NCBI GenBank assembly: GCA_021299095.1
Contig: JAJTFW010000020.1
Span: 1 to 35,519, forward strand
Origin: Sphingobacteriales bacterium
GTDB taxonomy: Bacteria > Bacteroidota > Bacteroidia > AKYH767-A > OLB10
Direction: 5' to 3'
DNA: 35,519 bases
Numbering within the stretch: position 1 is the stretch's first letter; each line of letters begins with the position of its first letter. The notes beneath the pieces were generated by a model that was not told the origin of the DNA, ran no database searches, and saw only the letters and a list, made by a program, of their open reading frames with translations. The position numbers were made by a program, and so were the translations under genes. This document shows, in pieces, positions 31,702 to 35,519 of this stretch.

Positions 31702-33579
31702 ATGAATGTCTTTACTGCCGAAGGATTGGCGAAAGCCTACAACGAAAAGCCTTTGTTCAAAGGGATTGATTTTTCCTTGGGAGAAGGGCAAAAAATGGCG
31801 CTGATTGCAGCCAACGGGAGTGGAAAGACCACCTTGATGCGCATTTTGGCCGGAAAAGAGACTGCGGACGAAGGCCGGCTGTCATTCCGAAAGGACTTGC
31901 GAATCGGTTATCTGGAGCAGGATCCCGTGTTTCCCACTGGAGCCAGCGTGATGGATTGCATTTTTGAGCCCGGACATCCCGTCTTACATGCCATTGGGGA
32001 ATACGAACGTGCCTTGAAACAGGCGGATGATCTGGATCCCGATCACTTGCAGCGTTTAACAGACCGCATCGATGCCCTGAACGGTTGGGACTATGAGAGC
32101 CGCGCCGCCGAGGTGCTGGGTAAATTGGGTATACATCAACTTGACAAGCCCATGCATTTGTTGTCGGGTGGACAACGGAAACGGGTGTCCCTTGCACGCT
32201 TGCTGATCGAAGATCATGATTTGCTTTTGCTGGATGAGCCCACCAACCACCTCGACCTGGATATGATTGAGTGGCTCGAGAACAAGTTGAAGCGAATGAA
32301 CAAATCCATCGTCTTGATTTCGCACGACCGCTATTTTCTGGATGGTGTGAGTAACATGATTGTGGAATTGGAAAACTCCACCGTGTATACCTATCACGGA
32401 GGCTATGCCTATTACCTGGAGAAAAAAGAGGAGCGCGAAACCATGGAGCGTGCCACTTTGGAGAAAGTGCGCAACACCTTCCGGCGTGAATTGGAATGGA
32501 TGCGTCGCCAGCCCAAGGCCCGCACCACCAAGTCGAAGTCGAGGCAGGATTCGTTTTACGATCTGGAGAAGGATGCACGCGGAAAGCGCATCGAGGATAA
32601 GATGCAGATCAGCATGCAGATGAGCCGACTCGGAAGTAAAATTCTGGAATTGGAAAACATCTGTAAGTCGTTTGATGGAAAGGATTTGCTGAAGGATTTT
32701 TCATACACCTTCAAGCGCGGCGAGAAGATCGGACTGATTGGTAGGAACGGTTCAGGAAAATCGACCCTGCTGAATATCATCATGGATCTGGTGCGGCCCG
32801 ATAAAGGGCGCGTAAAGACCGGTGAAACCGTTGTGTTCGGGTATTACTCGCAGACCGGCATTTCTTTGCCCGAAGACAAGCGCGTCATTGATGTGGTAAA
32901 AGACATTGCCGAATATGTGGAGACCGGGAACGGGAACTGGATGGGTGTCTCTCAATTTTTAAATCACTTCAATTTTTCCGGAAGCAAGCAGCACGTCTAT
33001 GTGTCTAACCTCAGCGGGGGTGAGAAGAAGCGCCTGTATCTGCTGACCATTCTACTTCGCAATCCGAATTTTCTGATTCTGGATGAGCCGACGAACGATC
33101 TGGATATCGTTACGCTGAATACGCTCGAGGAATTTCTGGAGGGATATGGCGGTTGTATGCTGATGGTTACGCACGACCGTTATTTCATGGACCGTTTGGT
33201 TGATCACGTATTCGTACTCGACGGATCGGGTGGTGTCAAAGACATCCACGGCAACTACACGGAATACCGAAGTCAGTACGATGCTGCATTGAATGACAAA
33301 GCTTCTCCTGCAAAAGAGCAGAAACCTATAGTCGAAAGCACGGCGAACACAACTGCTGCCAAGCGCAAGCTGAGCTTCAAGGAGCAAAAAGAGATGGATT
33401 CGCTCGAAGCGGAAATAGCTGTGCTGGAAAAGAAAAAGGCAGAATTGGTTGCGGCCATGGGCTCAGGGTTGGAGCACGAAGCATTGCAGCGGGCCTCCGA
33501 TGAATTCCGGTCCATCGAAACGCAAATTGACGAGAAAACGATGCGCTGGCTTGAGTTGCAGGAGCTTGCTGGAGCCTGA
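31702..33579 (+). CDS. ABC-F family ATPase (Uup-like)
   Basis: This protein of 625 residues has two ATPase domains in one chain and no membrane segments, as in ABC-F proteins that act on ribosomes or DNA. Domain 1 has Walker A AANGSGKTT, signature LSGGQRKRVSLARLL and Walker B LLLDEPTNHLDLD. Domain 2 has GRNGSGKST, LSGGEKKRLYLL and LILDEPTNDLDIV. A linker rich in Arg and Lys joins them (about residues 245-300). The C-terminal coiled coil (about 555-625, FKEQKEMDSLEAEIAVLEKKK) is typical of Uup. The start at 31702 fits the family opening MNVFTAEGLAKAYNEKPLF; an upstream ATG at 31420 would extend over the divergent gene. It ends five bases before the convergent class IV aminotransferase gene. 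Confidence 0.94.
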   Translation: MNVFTAEGLAKAYNEKPLFKGIDFSLGEGQKMALIAANGSGKTTLMRILAGKETADEGRLSFRKDLRIGYLEQDPVFPTGASVMDCIFEPGHPVLHAIGEYERALKQADDLDPDHLQRLTDRIDALNGWDYESRAAEVLGKLGIHQLDKPMHLLSGGQRKRVSLARLLIEDHDLLLLDEPTNHLDLDMIEWLENKLKRMNKSIVLISHDRYFLDGVSNMIVELENSTVYTYHGGYAYYLEKKEERETMERATLEKVRNTFRRELEWMRRQPKARTTKSKSRQDSFYDLEKDARGKRIEDKMQISMQMSRLGSKILELENICKSFDGKDLLKDFSYTFKRGEKIGLIGRNGSGKSTLLNIIMDLVRPDKGRVKTGETVVFGYYSQTGISLPEDKRVIDVVKDIAEYVETGNGNWMGVSQFLNHFNFSGSKQHVYVSNLSGGEKKRLYLLTILLRNPNFLILDEPTNDLDIVTLNTLEEFLEGYGGCMLMVTHDRYFMDRLVDHVFVLDGSGGVKDIHGNYTEYRSQYDAALNDKASPAKEQKPIVESTANTTAAKRKLSFKEQKEMDSLEAEIAVLEKKKAELVAAMGSGLEHEALQRASDEFRSIETQIDEKTMRWLELQELAGA

Positions 33580-33584
33580 TGTAT

Positions 33585-34436
33585 TCATGGCCTTTCGGCT
33601 GTACGGCACATTGCAAAAAGCTTGATTGAAAATTCCGAGCTGAATTGTTTTCCCGCGAAATGGGTCACAGCCCGAACACCGCGGAGTGCATTGCAGAGTA
33701 TGATTTCCTTGGCCAGTTCAAGGTCCTCCTTGTTCAGTGCAGATTCCTGCACGCGTATACCGGCCTGCTTGCACACTTCCATCAGGTGATTCCGGTAAAT
33801 TCCACCAACGCATCCTTCGCTCAAGGGTGGTGTTCTGAGATGGGTGCCATCCCACACGAATAGGTTCGAATTAACGCTTTCAATGATTTTTCCCGAGGTG
33901 TTCAGGATGAAAGCATCATCCCATCCTTCCGATAATGCAAGCGCATAGGCCTCGTCGTATAGGGCTTCGTGTAAGAGTTTATGGATTGCTGATGTGTCGG
34001 ATTGCTTGCGCTTTTCGGAGTATACACCGAGGTGCAGCGGTCTAGTATCGAATTCGGAATACGCGGGTCCCGGAATCACTTCAAGAAACCAGAGGGGTGG
34101 AGTGAATGCTGTTTCTTGCTGAAGTCGCTCGCTTTGGTACACGATGCCCCAGCGGACCTTTGCATTTAACAGGTTTGATTCATCAAATAGTTGTTCCTTT
34201 ATACCATCCAGGATTTGTTCAGGCCCCGGTAAATCAGGTAGTCGAAAATTCAATGCAGTGGCCGAATGCTGTAAGCGTTGGTAGTGGCTGGATAGCAATG
34301 GAATGGTGCTATCAACCATCCGCATTGTTTCAAAAACACCCAGTCCATCAGGGAGTGGTCGTTTCAACAGCGCATGCAGTTCCGGAATCGATTTCTGGAT
34401 CCAGGTGCCGTTGATAATGATTTGAATTGGGGTCAT
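33585..34436 (-). CDS. Class IV PLP-dependent aminotransferase/lyase (PabC-like)
   Basis: This 283-residue protein belongs to fold-type IV PLP enzymes. It opens with IINGTWIQKSIPELHAL, and shows DGLGVFETMRMVDSTIPLL, the putative Schiff-base Lys153 in SAIHKLLHEALYDEAYALAL, Glu186 in IIESVNSNLFVW, and the phosphate-binding TPPLSEGCVGGIYRNHLM. The family includes aminodeoxychorismate lyase, branched-chain aminotransferase and D-amino acid aminotransferase. The sequence most resembles the PabC group, which makes p-aminobenzoate for folate, but no pabA or pabB is adjacent. It overlaps the rhomboid gene by ATGA (34433-34436). Confidence 0.85.
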   Translation of the reverse strand: MTPIQIIINGTWIQKSIPELHALLKRPLPDGLGVFETMRMVDSTIPLLSSHYQRLQHSATALNFRLPDLPGPEQILDGIKEQLFDESNLLNAKVRWGIVYQSERLQQETAFTPPLWFLEVIPGPAYSEFDTRPLHLGVYSEKRKQSDTSAIHKLLHEALYDEAYALALSEGWDDAFILNTSGKIIESVNSNLFVWDGTHLRTPPLSEGCVGGIYRNHLMEVCKQAGIRVQESALNKEDLELAKEIILCNALRGVRAVTHFAGKQFSSEFSIKLFAMCRTAERP

Positions 34437-35047
34437 GCGGGATTGACCAATGCATGCAAAAAGTCATTCAGCAGCGATGGACGAAGCATGATTGGGAAGA
34501 GAAGGCCAAACACGGCGCCGAAAAAATGCGCATCGTGGTTGATTCCGGTGTTGGCTTGCTTACTCATTCTGTACTCCGCAAACAGATACAAAGGGCCGAA
34601 CAGGACTCCCGGAATACCGATGATTCCGAAAAAGTAAATCTTGTTCCAGGGGTTAAAAAACAAGGCGGTGAAAATGACCGCGGCTACAGCACCGCTGGCT
34701 CCCAGCGACCGGTACCAGTGGTTGTTCTTGTGTTTGGCCAGCGTGGGTGCATTCGCAATCAGTATGCCCCCGATGTAAAGCAGGAGGTAATAAAACACCG
34801 CTTTGTCTTCGAAATAGAAGCCAAAGTAGACTTCAACTGCCCTGCCGAAAAAGTAGAACGAAAACATGTTGAAGAACAGGTGCATGAAATCCGCATGGAT
34901 GAATCCGGAGCTGATCATGCGCCACCATTGATTTTTATGGTGCACCAAATAGGGGTCGAGCATCCAGGCCGACAGCATGCTGGAGTTGTTGAATGCGGCC
35001 AGGGATATGAGCACCGTTGCGGCACAAATGAGCAGTGTGATCTCCAT
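34433..35047 (-). CDS. Rhomboid-family intramembrane serine protease
   Basis: This protein of 204 residues has about six membrane helices. The rhomboid signature is present: WWRMISSGFIHADFMHLFFNM in the first part, catalytic Ser118 in SLGASGAVAAV, and catalytic His174 in NHDAHFFGAVFG. It should cleave single-pass membrane proteins within the membrane; the substrate is unknown. I chose ATG 35047 because it lies 5 bases after a -7 box and starts the first helix (MEITLLICAATVLISLAAF). A longer frame would add 16 residues. It is translationally coupled to the class IV enzyme gene. Confidence 0.9.
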   Translation of the reverse strand: MEITLLICAATVLISLAAFNNSSMLSAWMLDPYLVHHKNQWWRMISSGFIHADFMHLFFNMFSFYFFGRAVEVYFGFYFEDKAVFYYLLLYIGGILIANAPTLAKHKNNHWYRSLGASGAVAAVIFTALFFNPWNKIYFFGIIGIPGVLFGPLYLFAEYRMSKQANTGINHDAHFFGAVFGLLFPIMLRPSLLNDFLHALVNPA

Positions 35048-35052
35048 GCCGT

Positions 35053-35060
35053 TAAAGATA
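35053..35060 (-). promoter_or_regulatory. -7 box abutting the rhomboid start
   Basis: TATCTTTA (35060 to 35053, minus strand) is followed after five bases by ATG 35047. It matches the consensus except for the last base. Confidence 0.4.
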
Positions 35061-35091
35061 GCGAAGCTTGCGTGTGTCCGTATTTCGCGCA

Positions 35092-35127
35092 ACACGTTTG
35101 CACACGTTTGTTCCCGAATTTACACGT
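35092..35127. promoter_or_regulatory. Three helically phased ACACGT repeats
   Basis: ACACGT occurs at 35092-35097, 35102-35107 and 35122-35127, so the copies are 10 and 20 bases apart, on one face of the helix. The first two are part of a longer direct repeat, ACACGTTTG. They lie between the divergent rhomboid and comEC starts and could be an activator or repressor site. Confidence 0.35.
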
Positions 35128-35201
35128 AGCGCTGCCGATTTTCGCCCGACACTTTTACTTTGATCCGCAGGCAGGAACTTTTTGGAATCGACTGGGCACT
35201 G

Positions 35202-35519
35202 ATGCGTCAGGCGCCTGTCCTGCGCATGGTATGCCCCTTCATGGTCGGGATTGTTTTGGGTGATCAATGGGGTGAGTCAACTTCACTTCATTTCATGAAT
35301 GGACACTGGTTTGCACCAGCGCTTTTTACACTGCTGACTTGTTCAAGGTACCTCCGTTCCTTTCGTGGTAGATGGATCTATGGTTTTCTGTTGATGTGCC
35401 TGTGTTTTACAGCAGGATTCCGATCTGTTGGAGTGGAGTTTGGTCGGCAACGAGCGCTGCTTGCACAGGAGGAAATACCTGCTAAGGCCTGGGCCCTTCG
35501 TTTAAGTACCACGCCGGTG
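35202..35519 (+). CDS. comEC: ComEC/Rec2-type competence protein, N-terminal part
   Basis: A frame from ATG 35202 stays open for 106 codons to the right edge, so the gene continues beyond the window. The N-terminus RQAPVLRMVCPFMVGIVLGD is typical of the first membrane segment of ComEC, which forms the inner-membrane channel for DNA uptake. More hydrophobic segments follow (FAPALFTLLT, then IYGFLLMCLCFTAGF), and the end LRLSTTPV enters the DUF4131/OB-like domain. An in-frame TTG at 35160 just after a weak TTTTACTTTG sequence is an alternative start. Only the N-terminal region is visible, so the assignment is good but not certain. It is divergent from the rhomboid gene. Confidence 0.78.
   Translation, partial: MRQAPVLRMVCPFMVGIVLGDQWGESTSLHFMNGHWFAPALFTLLTCSRYLRSFRGRWIYGFLLMCLCFTAGFRSVGVEFGRQRALLAQEEIPAKAWALRLSTTPV

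Noticed and set aside
31757-32578. A 273-codon minus-strand frame inside the ABC-F gene
   Set aside because: It lies fully within a gene with all ABC-F motifs; its translation is rich in Pro, Arg, Trp and Ser, typical of an antisense shadow.
34427-35263. A long plus-strand open frame (278 codons) opposite the rhomboid gene
   Set aside because: It is antisense to a convincing rhomboid protease, has low-complexity composition and no recognisable domain. It is a shadow frame.
1-35519. Defence islands, CRISPR arrays, insertion sequences, prophage or tRNA genes
   Set aside because: I looked on both strands and in all intergenic gaps and found no transposase, integrase, regularly spaced repeats or cloverleaf candidate.

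Overview
The window is ordinary chromosomal DNA of a Bacteroidota bacterium; I cannot resolve the order. Support comes from a GldG-type gliding/ABC subunit, the bL28, bL33 and DUF4295 ribosomal genes near ftsY, BshC, DUF4197 and OstA-like proteins, absence of Shine-Dalgarno sequences, and repeated Bacteroidota -7 promoter boxes (TAnnTTTG). I see no tRNA, rRNA, CRISPR array, insertion sequence, prophage or integrase. Genes are packed tightly, with many ATGA or GTGA overlaps and no gene-free stretch above about 185 bases.

Layout. 1-1894: 3' part of gldG and a DUF4340 gene. 2012-3133: dnaN, with a palindrome in its leader and a good terminator. 3258-9224: rel (ppGpp synthetase/hydrolase), fur, a STAS antagonist, purA and an OstA/LptA-like gene, all on the plus strand. 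9237-9959: DUF4197, minus strand. 10052-13485: cinA, rpmB, a secreted aminopeptidase P, rpmG and DUF4295 (probable ribosomal protein bL38). 13562-17946: ftsY, an unknown secreted protein, rimO and bshC, closely coupled. 17969-19584: an MFS transporter and a CoA-binding protein. 19575-25383, minus strand: valS, a class III aminotransferase, then an OmpR-type regulator and its histidine kinase. 25566-26801: a dicarboxylate/glutamate-type symporter. 26798-31659, minus strand: GNAT acetyltransferase, aroC, an AsmA-like protein and an NlpE-like lipoprotein. 31702-33579: an ABC-F protein. 33585-35047, minus strand: a rhomboid protease and a class IV aminotransferase. 35202 to the end: the 5' part of comEC.

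How the genes fit together. Most are core functions: replication clamp, stringent response, purine and chorismate synthesis, ribosome parts and maturation, membrane targeting and envelope assembly. Rel and PurA share a cluster, which is notable because (p)ppGpp inhibits PurA in studied bacteria.

The main surprises are three. valS is broken: it lacks an internal segment of roughly 40-50 residues, including the ISRQ/WGxxIP signature, and shifts frame at the join. At least eight genes have a -7 box only 2-6 nucleotides before the start codon, suggesting leaderless mRNAs. Four convergent gene pairs have no room for a terminator. I did not find a convincing new multi-gene system.
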